A stretch of 64,000 nucleotides of DNA from Simmondsia chinensis (Eukaryota; Streptophyta; Magnoliopsida; Caryophyllales; Simmondsiaceae), in NCBI GenBank assembly GCA_018398585.1, contig JAGTTD010000018.1, positions 5,649,501 to 5,713,500 on the forward strand, read 5' to 3'. The notes beneath the pieces are model-generated. The model saw nothing but the letters and a program-made list of their open reading frames with translations. It was not told where the DNA came from and made no database searches. This document shows, in pieces, positions 38,686-50,429 of this stretch. Both the position numbers and the translations under genes were made by a program. How positions within the stretch are numbered: the first letter of the stretch is position 1; each line of letters starts with the position of its first letter.

Positions 38686-39265
38686 TTATCTATAATAAAT
38701 TTAAAATTTATATTTTATCAATTTAGTCCTATTCTAAAATTAAAAGTGATTTCTTGACTTAATTTTTTAATGACCTAGTACTACTCGATATAAGTAACTC
38801 AATACAAACTCACATGTTGATCTAATTTTAACCCATCCCCTCCCGACCACTAAAAATTGTTACCAATTCAATGTCGTTTGCACATCAACAGCTAGGAACA
38901 TCAAGTGCATGGACCTAAATTATTTACTTACTTATAAAAAATAATATTAATTAATGGTTTGTAAGATGACAATTTTTTATACATCAACAATTAAAATTTA
39001 AAGAAATTTTTATAACTAAACAGAAAAAATATACAAATATCAGAATTTTTTCGTAACTTATTCAGAAAATGACTCAGATACATAAACATCAACTTGGCTG
39101 TTCATCATTTAAAGGTTGGATAGGATAGTCGATGAATAAATGTTGAAATATCGAACCAAAATGAGTAATTACTCTAATCATTTTCTAACAAGTTAAGCAA
39201 TTGAGTTCACTACCACAGGTCATGAAACAATGATAAAAGCTTCAGGCTAAAAAAAGATGGGTTAT

Positions 39266-39454
39266 GTCTAACGAGGAACATGGTTACATGCTAAACCCCG
39301 ATCCATGTAGCGACTCACACACTATAGGAGCCAATTATGTTAAGGATTCCTCAGAGAGAGGTTCAAGAAGGGAATCGAACTTCAGACCTTTTGGCCTAAG
39401 GCAGTACTGTATGCCTCACTTGCCTTATACCACAGAGGCAAGGTCCTGGTAGGT
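39266..39454 (-). mobile_element. tRNA-derived SINE (189 bp)
   Basis: Minus-strand box A-like TGCCTCTGTGGTATAAGG (about 39,424-39,441) and box B AGTTCGATTCCC (about 39,372-39,383) are correctly spaced. Flanked by AAAAAGATGGGTTAT (39,251-39,265) and AAAAAGATGAGTTAT (39,455-39,469). An open frame across it is fortuitous. Confidence 0.82.
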
Positions 39455-39469
39455 AAAAAGATGAGTTAT

Positions 39470-39845
39470 TTGCACAACAGGTCCCTATACTTTGTTTATG
39501 TGTCAATTTAAGTTCTAATTGTGTCAATTTAGTCTCTCTGTGATTAATATTGTGTCAATTTAGTCCTTTGGTAAAATTAAAGTTAAGTTAATGAAGTCAT
39601 TTTTAACGACATAATCATGTTAGATGCAAATAGCCAATTACATATCCACCTGTTAACTCAATTAAACGCAACCCACGGCTGAATCATGAAGAATTTCATT
39701 AAGAACGTAACATAAATTTTACTGTAAGAACTAAATTGACAACATATTAATTGTAAAAAGACTAAATTGATGCAATTAAATCTATGTGGACTAAATCGAT
39801 ATATTGGAGATACTACAAGGACCTTTAGTGTAAATAAACCAGTAA
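39470..39845. mobile_element. MITE copy 2 of the TGTCAATTTAG family
   Basis: The interior matches 37,944-38,303 in the same order (TGTCAATTTAGTCC near the left, CTAAATTGA and AAGGACCTTTAG near the right), but the terminal TTAGGGTTATTTAGG repeats are lost. Confidence 0.65.
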
Positions 39846-39849
39846 AGAA

Positions 39850-40384
39850 ATATGGTACTTACTCTTGAATTACACAATATACATAGTATAACTTATTAAA
39901 TTACATAAAAAAAAACAGTATACTTCTTTGTTTTGTTGTTCCTTTTCTTGTGAAAATAAGGAAAAGCCTTAGGGACTCTCACAAAGGAGGAGTCTTCTTA
40001 ATGAGTCGAGAGAAATGATATATTTAAGTTCGCTGCAATTAGGAGTGCGAGACCAATTGGAAGATGATTGTGAAGTCGATCCTAGCTTTGGAAACCAATC
40101 TACAACCATGTTTATTTCACTATAGACATAGTTAACTTAGCATTGTCACGCCTCCTGATAAAGGAGCTGATTTCGTCCATGACGTAATAGACCTTCCAAA
40201 GTTTGTTAAAGTCTTTATTGATGGCCACGATTGATTGCCTCAGGTCTCCTTCAAATATCGATTTTTCTAAAGCCTAATCTTTAAAGCTTTGAGCAAGCCA
40301 TCTCCTGTTGCTATAGCTTTTGCTGTGATCATAGGAAGATCGATAATGAATTATTTTTGAGGATTATGACCACAACAAAAGCTA
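39850..40384. other. Intergenic DNA, nothing recognised
   Basis: No open frame or repeat that I can assign. It borders the truncated end of the minus-strand gypsy copy. Confidence 0.4.
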
Positions 40385-42561
40385 TTTTGGCACCTTAACT
40401 TCTCATGCTGTGCAGGACTCACCTAGTAATGTGGCCTATTTGGTAAGGCAACTCCCATATTAGATCAATTCGGTGCTGGATATCCCTCAAAGGCGGCAAT
40501 GTAACCGGTAACTCTTTCAGAAATACGTTAGCAAACCTCTCCAATCGGTCTTCAACTTCACTCGGTATCTCCCCATAATCCGCCTTACTCTCCTTCCCGA
40601 TCAACACGTAGACAACTTTGTTCTCACCAACCTCCTTGGGAACATATCCCTTCCTTGTAAGTTCGGGTTCTCAGCTGCTAGTGCTCGTGGTGCCTCCTTT
40701 TTGTCAACAAGATGATTTTTATTCTCTCAAAGAGGAAACTATATATATTCTTCTGCCCATCAGGTATGGCACCTCTATCAAAATGTCATGGACGCCCCAA
40801 CAACAAGTGGCATGTGTCCATGGTGACTATGTCACACCACACTCCATCCCGATACTTCGAACCAATCGAGAAATTAAACAGACATCAACCACCAGGCGGC
40901 ACACCCTCCCACCAATGGTATAGGTCATCTGAAAGATGTTATTCTGTAGCCAACCATTTCCCTTTGCTTCCTTAGGCATGAAGCGGACTCGCCTAATCAC
41001 GAGTAAGTGACCCTTATCACCAGCTAAGGCGTCTTCCTCTACTGGTACGAATTCATCCTGGACCTCCTCATTAATGACTGCACCATCTTCATCATGGAGC
41101 CCTTCAATGAATAGCCCCTTGCCGGGCTTGTCACCCTTCTGACACTTAGCAGCAGGATGTCCCGGTTATCCACTCTTGAAACAACGAATCCTTGAGCTAC
41201 CTGCCAAATCTTGATTACCTAGCTTGCCGGTGTTGGCGACAATCGGTTTAGCCTGAACTGGGTGGGTTCATACCTGATCACGCCCATTGTTTTGGGCGCT
41301 CTAAGTTCTCCAGCTTGACATCACCTCTACTGCTTCTCGACGTTCAAAGTTCTCTGATACGCTTCCCAGACCAAAAAGATGTCAAACATGTTTAAACCTG
41401 CTGTATGGACTCCTTCAGCCCTCAATATACATGTTCGCCAGTTGTTCTTTTGATTTCGCCAATTTATTCCTGGTGATTAGAGAACAAAATTCCACCATCT
41501 ACTCCTCCACGGATCAAGAACCCTAATGCAAGCTCTAAAGGTGCTGGTATATTATGTTGGCATGACTGTAGGGAAGGAAGGCGCTCCTCATGTGCTTGTT
41601 CATCTTTTCCTACCTCTCGATCTTTGATCTCCCCTGTCGAAGCTGGGAATGCTTCAATTGTTGCCACTAGGCAACAGCTCTACGCCATAATCGGGAAGCA
41701 ACCAACGGCGCTTGCTTGTGCTTCGGAACCTGTTTGAACTCGAGCACTTCCTCTATCGTGGCTAGTCAATCCCAAAAATTCTTTGGTTGACCTTTACCAA
41801 CAAACTCTAGGATTTTAACCCAAAGCCCAGACTCCCACCTCTAGTCATCAACATAATTAGTGCCTCTAGTATTCGGCTGAGCCTTCCTCACATGCCACTC
41901 TTGAACCTCAGCTTCCGAGAACAGGTTGTGGAAGCTCTAGTCCATATCTTCTTTTCCACCTCCTATCGAATGGTTTTGAGGTTAAGCCACAGGTGCTTGA
42001 TTGGGATTCACCCCTAATTAAATCAAACACAGCTTGATTCGCTGAAATTTCTCCTCCAAGTCCTTAATTCTCCTATCGTACTGACGTTGAAAATCACGCT
42101 TGTATATGTCTCCAATGGCAACGTACCTCTATCGTCCACGGGCCATCTCAAAAATCGTTACGAGCTCCGATACCAACTGATGTAAGGCGAATACAAAAAT
42201 TAAGGGAAACGTGAAGGTTCAACGGTCTTCCTTTAAATTCCTATTTCTAAAACAAGTAGAAACGAAGGGGAAAATTCTAACTAAATTCTCACAACCTGAA
42301 ATTAAGAAGAAATGCAAAAAAGTATGAAAAAAAAATCTAAGAAATTGAATTAGCTAAACCCTAGAATTCCTCTTGCTTCAATAGAGGAGTTAACTCAACA
42401 AGAGTAAAAGAGTTAAAGATAAAAGATAATATAAAAATAACTCATAATTATCTCCTAATCTAATAACTAAAAATATCCTAATAGACATCAACCTCCTCCA
42501 ACCGTGCCTTCCTACCTGCCAAGTCTACCCGCCATCCGCCATCTGACTAGGGACTGCATCA
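40385..42561 (-). mobile_element. Ty3/gypsy 5' portion on the minus strand (LTR, gag, start of pol)
   Basis: Right to left: LTR (42,181-42,561), primer-binding site TGGTATCGGAGC (42,164-42,175 on the minus strand), gag remnant (about 41,400-42,150, including open frame 41,464-41,667), zinc-knuckle remnant near 41,180 (R-C-F-K-S-G and P-G-H), and the start of RT (40,419-40,607: E-L-P-V-T-L-P-P-L-R-D-I-Q-H-R-I-D-L). It stops near 40,385; RNase H and integrase are absent. Its gag-RT part mirrors the plus-strand copy at 43,000-44,310. Confidence 0.82.
42181..42561 (-). repeat. Gypsy 5' LTR, minus strand (381 bp)
   Basis: On the minus strand it starts TGATGCAGTCCC and ends CGCCTTACA, five bases before the primer-binding site. 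The outer flank on the plus strand is CTAAC (42,562-42,566). It is homologous to the plus-strand LTR at 46,703-47,084. Confidence 0.8.
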
Positions 42562-42566
42562 CTAAC

Positions 42567-42989
42567 ACATTAACAAAGATATTATTACCTTGGTAGAAAC
42601 ATACAATCTATTCTAACCTTAATCAATTTTTTTTCCATTTTTAAATTAAATACAAATTACGATGGGTATGGAGCGGGGAGAGGTGCGCAATAAGTACAAA
42701 GCAGGGTAGGGTGAAAACTATAACTATACCAGACACATACCCATGTCAAGTATTGTCAAGTATACATAACCAAGCCCTACCTGTCTCCCTCGCACTCATA
42801 CCAGCCCCAAATGGGGCTAGTACTCATGATTAGCTGGTATTACTTGTCCATTATCCCTAACTGTAACAAAGTAAATTCAGGGTGCCTGTGGTAACAGATG
42901 GACACAAAGGATCCAATGGTGTAAGGTTGTCACTAATTTCGTTGAGGTTAACTTTTATAGGTTAAAAGGATAGCAACAAGCCAAATTCA
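42567..42989. other. Spacer between opposed gypsy copies
   Basis: It contains ACGATGGGTATGGAGCGGGG and a later ATACCCATGTCAAG, suggesting a small decayed element. There is no gene. Confidence 0.4.
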
Positions 42990-42999
42990 TTATCAGAAA

Positions 43000-45900
43000 T
43001 TCATTACGGTGTAGAGCTGCTACCTGGTGGCAATAGTTGAAGCATTCCCAGCTTCAACAAGGGACATCGAAGATCGAGAGGTGGGACAAGTTGAAGAAGC
43101 ACATGAGGAGTGCCTTCCTTTCCTATAGTCACGCCAAGATAATATACCAGCACCTTTAGAGCTTGCATTAGGGTTCTCGACCCACTAAGGAGTTGATGGT
43201 GAAATTCTGTTCTCTAATCACCAGGAATGACTTGGCGAAATCAGAGGAACAACTGGCAGACATGTATATCGGCGGCTGAAGGAGTCCATATAGCAGGTTT
43301 AAACATGTTTGACATCTTTTCGGTCTGGGAAGCGTATCAGAGAGCTTTGAACTTCGAGAAGTAGTAGAGATGACGCCAAGCTAGAGAACTTGGAGCTCCC
43401 AAAACAGTGGGCGTGATCAGGTATGAACCCACCCAATTCAGGCTAAACCGATTTTCGCCAACACCGACAAGCTAGGTAATCAGGATTTGGCGGGTAGCTA
43501 AAAGGATTCGTTGTTTCAAGGGTGGAGAATTGGGACATCGTGCTGCTGAGTGTTAGAAGGGTGATAGGGTCGGCAAGGGGCTATTCATTAAAGGGCTCCA
43601 TGATTAAGATGGCGCAGTCATTGATGAAGAGGTCCAGGATGAATTGGCGACAGTAGAGGAAGGTGCCTTAGCTAGTGACGAGGGTCACTTACTTGTGATT
43701 ATGCGAGTCCGCTTCATGCCTAAGGAAGCAGAGGGAGACAGTTGGCTACGGAATAACATCTTTCAGACGACCTGTACCATTAGTGGGAGGGTGTGCCGCT
43801 TGGTGGTTGATGTCTGGTTAATTTCTCAATTGGGACTAAGTATTAGGATGGAGTGTTGTGTGACGTAATCACCATGGATGCATGCCACCTATTGTTGGGG
43901 CGCCCATGGTAGTTTGATAGAAGTGCCATGCCTGATGGGCGAAAGAATATGTATAGTTTTCTCTTTGAGGGAATAAAAATCATCTTGTTGACAAAAAGGA
44001 GGAGGCACCACGAGCACTAGTAGCTGAGTAACCGAACCTACAAGGCAGGGCTATGTTCGCCAAGGAGGTTGGCGAGAACAGAGTTGTCTTTGTGTTGATC
44101 AGGAAGGAGAGTAAGGCGGACTATGGGAGATACCGAGTGAAGTTGAAGACTTGTTGAAGAGGTTTGCTGATGTATTTCTGAAAGAGTTACTGGTTACATT
44201 GCCATCTTTGAGGGACATCCAACAGTAGATTGATCTGATGTTGGGAGTTGCCTTACCAAATAAGCCGCATTACTGGGTGAGTCTTGTAGAGCATGAAAAG
44301 TTGAGGCGCCAAGTGCAGGAATTACTCGCCAGAGGCTTTATTCAGGAGAGTTTGAGTCCTTGCATGGATCCCGCTATGTTGAAGCCAAAGAATGACGATA
44401 GTTAGCGGATGTGCATAGATAGTAAAGCCATCACTAAGACCATGGTACATTACCTATTTCCTATTTCGAGATTGGATGGCTTACGTGGTTAGCTTTAGAA
44501 TTCGAAGGTATTCAGCAAGTTGAATATGAAGAGCGGGTATCATCAAATCCGCATCTCGCCAGGTGATGAATCGAAGACCGCCTTCAAGACACTAGAGGGG
44601 TTAAATGAGTGGTGTGTCATGCCGTTCGTTTTATCTAATACACCAAGCACATTCATGCAGTTCATGAATCAGGTTCTATATCCATTCATTGGCTGATTTG
44701 TTGTCATTACTTTGACGATATTTTAATTTATAGCCAAAACCGAGTTGAGCATTTGGAGCATCTCAAGGATGTATTGGGCACCTTGAGGGAGCATCACTTA
44801 TTCGCCACTTTGAAGAAGTGCGAATGCATGAGGGACTAGGTGACTTTCCTAGGGTTATTGTGTCCAAGGATGGCTTACCGGCTTACAAAGGAAAGATTGA
44901 GGTGATTCAAGATTGGCCATAGCAAAAAACGATACGTGAGGTAAGAAGCTTTCATGGTTTGGCATCTTTTTTATAGGAGGTTTGTGCCAATTCAATCATG
45001 GCGCCAATCACGGATTGCATGAAGGGGAGTTCCTTTGCTTGGACTCCAGCAGCAGCTGACGTCTTTGAAGAAGTAAATAAGAGGTTAATCACGGCCCTGT
45101 TATTAGCCTTACTAGATTTTCAGAAGATTTTCGAGCTTCACACCGAAGCCTCCAAGATTGGCATTGACACAGTACTTAGTTAGAAGGGGTGTCCTGTTAC
45201 GTATTTCAGTGAGAAACTTGATGGGAGCAAGTTAAACTATTCAACTTATGACATCGAGCTCTATGATGTGGTGAGAGCGTTGAGGCATTGGAAGTCCTAT
45301 CTAGCCAATATGTAGTTTGTATTATACTCGAATAACGTTGCGTTGAAGTACATCAAAAGCCAAGAGAAGCTATCTGACTAGCATGCAAAGTGGGTGAGTT
45401 ACATTTAGCTCTTTCACTTTGCGATCATGCACAAATCACGCGCATTGAACAAGTTTGCTGATGCACTGAGTAGGCATACTCTCATCGTGTCCAATAGCAG
45501 AGTTTCCGTTGATTAGTTGGCGGAGCAGTGCAAAGATGATCTCGCCTTCTTGGAGATTTGGCAGGAAGCTTAATCCGATTCAGTGCCCGGATATTTTATA
45601 CATGACGGGTTTCTCTTCAAGGGAAATCAGCTATGCATGCCATATTTGAGTTTGCATCTCAAGAGAAAATCACAATGAAGGGCATATGGGAAGAAACAAG
45701 ACAATCAAGCTAATGGGCACCAATTAATTTTGGCCTTCCTTGATAAAAGAGGTGGAGAGATTTGTCAACCATTATCGTATCTGTTAGATATCGAAGGTTG
45801 GGGTGTCCAACGCTGGGCTATACATACCGTTTCCGGGTCTGAGTCAACCTTGAGCGGATATTAGTATGGACTTTGTGCTGGGGTTATAGAGGACGTGAGG

Positions 45901-46775
45901 AGGAATAGATTCAATCTTCGTTGTTGTGGATCGATTATCTAAGATGACGCATCTCATAGGGGCCGCTGACGCTGAACATGTGGCCGAGTTGTATTTCTGG
46001 GAAGTGCGCAAGCTTCATGGATTGCCAACTAGCATAGTCTTAGATGGGATGTGCGGTTTGTGAATCACTTTTGGAAGACCTTGTAGAAGATGGCGAATAC
46101 GTCTCTTGCCTTTAGCATGGTATATCACCCCCAGACAGATGGCCAGAAAGAGGTAACAAATTGCTCTTTGGATAACTTACTTCGTTGCTTTGTTGCTTTT
46201 TGGGTAACAACAGCTTGATTAATAGAAGCACGGGTTTTGCATGGTTCAAAGTTGTTTATGGCTTCGTTCCCCGATCTTCAATCGATTTGGCACCAGTTTC
46301 CAATCTTACTCGTCCTCATGGCAAGCCGGAAGACTTCTTATCCAACCATCAGGGCACCCATGAGCAGACCCGAGCACGGCTAAGTGAAGTAAGCGCCAAG
46401 TATAAGCTGGCGAGTGACAAGCAACGTCGATTAGTTCGGCTTCAGGTAGGAGATCAAGTTTGGGCAATTTTAGCCCAGGAGAAATTTCCGGCATGAGAGT
46501 ATAACAAGCAGACAACACGCAAGATTGGTCGTTTGAATATTGCCGAGAAGATTAATGACAATGTATACCGCCTTCAGTTACCAAGTGGTATGTGGACTTC
46601 TGAGGTCTTCAATGTCAAGCAACTCGTTCTATACTTTGGCGACAACGATACTGCTGACCAAGTGGCGAATTCAAGGGCGAATACTCTCCAACTCGTGGAG
46701 GATGATGCATCCCATAGTCAGATGGCGGATGGCGGGTACACTTGGCGGGTGGTCAAGCTTGGTCAGCAAGGTTGA
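43000..46775 (+). pseudogene. Ty3/gypsy gag-pol remnant
   Basis: Domains visible in order: gag (43,000-43,500); a knuckle-like R-C-F-K-G-G-E-L-G-H-R-A-A-E-C (about 43,510-43,553), whose second cysteine is glycine; protease region (43,644-43,868), with D-V-W where the active D-S/T-G should be; RT (44,150-44,830) with [11 protein letters not shown] and Y-F-D-D; RNase H (44,998-45,480) including the T-E-A-S-K-I-G segment and A-D-A-L-S-R-H end; integrase (45,650-46,180) with [10 protein letters not shown]; integrase tail (46,185-46,496); and a C-terminal D-N-V-Y-R-L-Q-L-P block (46,533-46,775). It is non-functional because of dispersed stops. Confidence 0.85.
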
Positions 46776-47084
46776 TGTTTATTATGATATTTTTAGTTTT
46801 TTAATTAGAAGATAATTGTGAGTTATTTTTATACTTATTTTTTATCTTTAAGTCTTTCACTCTTGTTGAATTAGCTCTTCTATTTAAGTAAGAGGAAGTC
46901 TAGGATTTAGCTAATTCAATTTCTTAGATTTTTTTCATACTTTATGTATTTCTTCTTAATTTTTGGATTGTGAGAATTTAGTTAGAATTTTCCTCTTTAT
47001 TTCTACTTATTTTAGCAAAAGAAATTTAAAGGAAGGTCGTTGAACCTTCCTATTTCCCCAAATTTTCGTTTTGACGCTGCATCA
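46703..47084 (+). repeat. Gypsy 3' LTR, plus strand (382 bp)
   Basis: Starts TGATGCATCCC and ends GCTGCATCA; the outer flank is GTTAG (47,085-47,089), the reverse complement of CTAAC beside the minus LTR. Confidence 0.82.
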
Positions 47085-47399
47085 GTTAGATGCTTAAACT
47101 GAATACAATAAGAGTTCACCTGTGACGTTGCTGAAAGAGATAATCAACTATGTCATGGTTTAGTGTCACAAGTATCCTAATTCTCTCATCATATTGAGAC
47201 CCATAACAAATTATAGCCTAATAAGTTACCACTTCTCCATTTGAGTTTTAAAATCATATTGGATTATTTATATTATAGGTGAATGTTATTATCAGGATAA
47301 AATTATTATTGTCAGAGTAAGATCGTAATTTTTAAGGTAATTTTGTGACTCTTATTGTTTGTAAGTCACATCATTTCTCTGACAATAATAATTTTTACT

Positions 47400-47745
47400 C
47401 TTGCAATAACAATTCCCATTTATATTATAGGTCAATTATTTATGTACTTTGTCCATTATGTCTATCTTGTGGTTGTAACTTTAGTTGTGTTAATTTAGTT
47501 TACGTACAATTTACATTGTATCCATCTAGTTCTAGAATAAAATTGACACCATATCGGCAATGGAATATTTAATGGCCAAATCGTGGGTGGGTTGGGTCAA
47601 CAGTTTGGTTTGTATTTAGTCATTTGCATTTGACATGATTGCATTCCAAAACTTGTCATTATTTGAACTTTAATTTCACTGTAGGGTTACATAGGCACAA
47701 CTAAAAATAAAATGACCACACCTTTAATGTAAATGACCACACCTT
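47400..47745. mobile_element. MITE-like relative of the TGTCAATTTAG family, copy 3 (decayed)
   Basis: GTACTTTGTCCATTATGTC, GTGTTAATTTAG, AATTTACATTG, AAATCGTGGGTGGGTTGGGT and ATTTGCATTTGACATGAT follow the order of the copies at 37,944 and 39,470. The ends are lost. 47,090-47,399 shows nothing recognisable. Confidence 0.5.
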
Positions 47746-47754
47746 TTCTTTAAC

Positions 47755-48045
47755 TAAAAATGGCTCGTTTGGGCTCGTTTAAGCTCGGACTCGGCTCATT
47801 TAGGCTCAAATTTGGCTTCATGGTCACATTTAATCAAAAATACTATATTACAAAAAAGCTCGTTTGGGCTCGTTTAGGCCCGGGAGCTTACGAGCTCGAG
47901 CTTCACTGGGCTCGGGCTCGGCTCGATAAGCTGAACGAGCTGGCTCGGCTTGGCTCAAGCTTGAAGTGAGCCGAGCCTTTCAAACTTTTTGACGAGCCGG
48001 CTCACGAGGGCTTGCGAGCCGGCTTGACTCATTTACTCCCCTAGG
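47755..48045. mobile_element. hAT MITE end fragment with GGCTCG repeats
   Basis: Repeated GGCTCGTTTGGGCTCG and GAGCCGGCTC palindromes end at TTTACTCCCCTA (48,030-48,045), a terminus similar in style to the hAT end at 37,884. The other end and a duplication are not clear. Confidence 0.55.
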
Positions 48046-48793
48046 TGTGGGTGTGATGGGTACTGGGGTTACTGGGTGTTTTGTGGCATTCGGGTCATTT
48101 GTATGCTTGTTGAGGAGGTGCTTTAGATGCAAGTTGGATCCGTGTTGGTGTGCAATGTTGTTATAGCCCAAAAAGATAAAAATGGGGGGCATCCCACATC
48201 CCACATTGGTGGGTAAGCAAGAAAAACACCAATTTATACGCTAGAGGGGTTACTCCACTCAGTGCCAATTGATTTTGTGATGAAACCTCCTTTAGTATGT
48301 AACAAACGTGCATGCAACAATGACTCGCCCGGGTGACATTGGTGTTTCTTCGAGCGCTTTCTGATGTGTTTTATGGAGTGTTATTGTTGGACGTGTGCTA
48401 GGCGATGGATTGTGATGCTTTAGTCATCATGTATTTGATATTTTCTAAGCTCTTGAGCTTGATAAGCTTTTGGTTTAGAGGACCCGGTAAAATATACTAG
48501 GGTCTCACCGCCTTGCTAATTCCTCATAGCCTATTGCATTTTGCGGCTTTTGTTTTCCTTCTTTCACGAAGTTGGTGAATTATGTAAAGTTTGTATGCAT
48601 TCTAGTTCAAAATACACTTTGTTTGATACTATAAACTATTTTAGATTCAAATACTTACAATGGTACCAAGTCAGAGAAAATAAAAAAAAATGGAGTTATA
48701 TTTTATATAAATATTATAATATATTTTAAAAGAAGAATAAAAAAGATATATGTGAGAAATAGTTATCGAAATATAGCTTAAAACGTTGAAAAT
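48046..48793. other. Intergenic DNA left of the copia element
   Basis: No gene recognised. It contains GGGTGACATTGG-type and CATCCCACATTGG sequence that may be old LTR material; I cannot assign it. Confidence 0.35.
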
Positions 48794-49449
48794 GTTATAA
48801 AACTAGGGACATATTATACTCAATAGTATGAGAATAAAAATACCAAAGGGGCACCAATACGCCGTCACTGGATCCTATTAGAACTCCAAAGTTAAATGTG
48901 CTTGGGCGGGAGTAGTACCAGAATGGGTGACCTCCTGGGAAGTTCTCACCCTCAGGTTGAGGGCACTAGGAAACAACCTCTCTTCAGGTTAACACCCTGA
49001 AGGAGGAAGGCTGCATACATCTGCTCGCAGACCCTGCGTAGGCGGGAGCCCCTGAGGTATTGGGTATGTTTTTTTTTTAGTATGAGAATAAAAATACAAA
49101 CTCAAATATGATTAGAGAAAAATAACAAATATTGTATTTCAGAATTCAGGAACTAGATAACGTTTTTAGTTCTCTCAAATATATCACTCAATTTTCTTCT
49201 CTAATTCTTTCTCACGCTTTTTTTGCATCTCAATTTCAAAATACCGCTAACACTTATATACAGAAAGAAATGTTGCATGAGTCATCTTTTTACTCTGTTA
49301 ATTGACATGATATATTCTATGTTTCATACATGCAATTTGCCTCCATATATATATAAAGGTCTTTTACATAATTTCTAATTTCCTGAGATGTTTAATAATA
49401 TTCGATATTGACTATAAAAATTGTGCCCGAAGAATATCCAATATTTACA
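48794..49449 (-). repeat. Copia 3' LTR, minus strand, split by a SINE
   Basis: On the plus strand it starts TGTTATAAAACTAGGG and ends CCAATATTTACA. About 402 bp without the SINE and its duplication. It matches the 5' LTR pieces at 57,169-57,356 and 63,433-63,688. 49,450-49,618 is the stretch between LTR and pol, containing CTCCCCCTCAAG (reverse of a polypurine-like tract). Confidence 0.8.
48844..49078 (+). mobile_element. 5S-headed SINE, plus strand (235 bp)
   Basis: The head (about 48,858-48,945) is sense 5S rRNA-like sequence: GGATCCTATTAGAACTCC, AAGTTAAATGTGCTTGGGCG, GAGTAGTACC, GGGTGACCTCCTGGGAAG. Then come the middle block AACAACCTCTCTTCAG, the hairpin with ACCCTGAAG, AAGGCTGCATACATC, GCAGACCCTGCGTAGGCGGG, GAGGTATTGGG and a T10 tail. 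Flanked by AGTATGAGAATAAAATAC (48,826-48,843) and AGTATGAGAATAAAAATAC (49,079 onward). A variable-length duplication plus a tail identifies it as a SINE rather than a stray 5S gene or a Cassandra-type LTR. Confidence 0.92.
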
Positions 49450-49618
49450 ATACTCGCCCATTCGGATATTCTTTATCTAATATTTACTTGACAAACACTC
49501 TTGAAAGAGTATAGTGGCCGAGTTATATACGCTTTTAAACTGCTTCATTAAAATCCTTGCTAAGAAAAATCCAGTGGGACAAATACCATAGCGAAGGGAA
49601 AAAGAGTACAGTGTGTAT

Positions 49619-50425
49619 TTAACTCCCCCTCAAGTGAACATATTTATAAGGGGCGTCTCTGAGTTGATACATACCGGTTTTGTGAACTAGTTTCTCAAAA
49701 GTTGTTGTTGGCAATGCTTTCCTGAGCAAATTTGCAAGGTTCTCACTTGAGTGAACTTGATTAACATCTATTTCATCCATCTTTTGGAGCTCGTGTGTAA
49801 AGAAAAACTTTGGTGAGATATGTTTAATTCTGTCGCCTCTAATGTATCCACCTTTGGTTTGAGTAATACATGCAACATTATCTTCATACAGTATTGACGG
49901 ACTCCTCCTGATTGTGGGAAGACTGCATTCCTCTTGAACATGTAGAATAAGAGATCTCAACCATAAACATTTCCTACTTGCCTCATGAAGTGCAAGTATT
50001 TCAACATGATTTGAAGAAGCTGCTGTCGTTGTTTGTTTTTCAAATCGCCAAGATATAGCAGTATTACCATATGTAAATAAATATCCTATTTTTGAATGAC
50101 CTTTATGTAGATCAGACAAATATCCAACATTTGCATATCCAACCAATCTTGGATTTGATTATTTCAAATAGAATAATCACATATCAAATTTACCATGGAG
50201 ATACCGAAATATATGTTTAATCCCATTCCAGTGTCTTCGTGTAGGAGTTGAGCTATATCTTGCTAATAAGTTAACCAAAAAGGCTATATTTGGCCTCATG
50301 TAGTCAGCAAGATACATTAATGCACCTATTGCACTTACATATGGTATTTTAGGACCAAGAATTTCTTCATTATCCTCTCGAGGTCGAAAAGAGTCCTTGT
50401 TTACATTAAAGGATCGGATGATCAA
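49619..50425 (-). pseudogene. Copia RT end and RNase H remnant
   Basis: Two minus-strand open pieces. 50,177-50,425 has Y-V-S-A-I-G-A-L-M-Y-L-A-D and W-N-G-I-K-H-I-F-R-Y-L, the end of copia RT. 49,619-50,146 has V-G-Y-A-N-V-G-Y-L-S-D, T-A-I-S-W-R, S-S-N-H-V-E-I-L-A-L-H-E-A-S-R and Y-E-D-N-V-A-C-I, the copia RNase H; the usual Asp in Y-A-D-A is Asn here. A frameshift or stop separates the two. Confidence 0.85.
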
Positions 50426-50429
50426 TCAA

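Larger units (their letters stand above)
42990..47084 (+). mobile_element. Ty3/gypsy element, plus strand, 5' LTR missing
   Basis: It starts inside gag (about 43,000, homologous to 41,690 of the minus copy) and runs through protease, RT, RNase H and integrase to a polypurine-like GTGGAGGA and the 3' LTR (46,703-47,084, flank GTTAG). Many stops and frameshifts show age. No 5' LTR precedes it on this strand. Confidence 0.85.

Noticed and set aside
39264..39452. A 62-codon protein-coding gene
   Set aside because: The frame coincides with a tRNA-derived SINE with a 15-bp target duplication.
48858..48945. A 5S rRNA gene
   Set aside because: Only part of the 5S sequence is present, with substitutions, no independent terminator, and it sits inside a SINE bounded by a target duplication.
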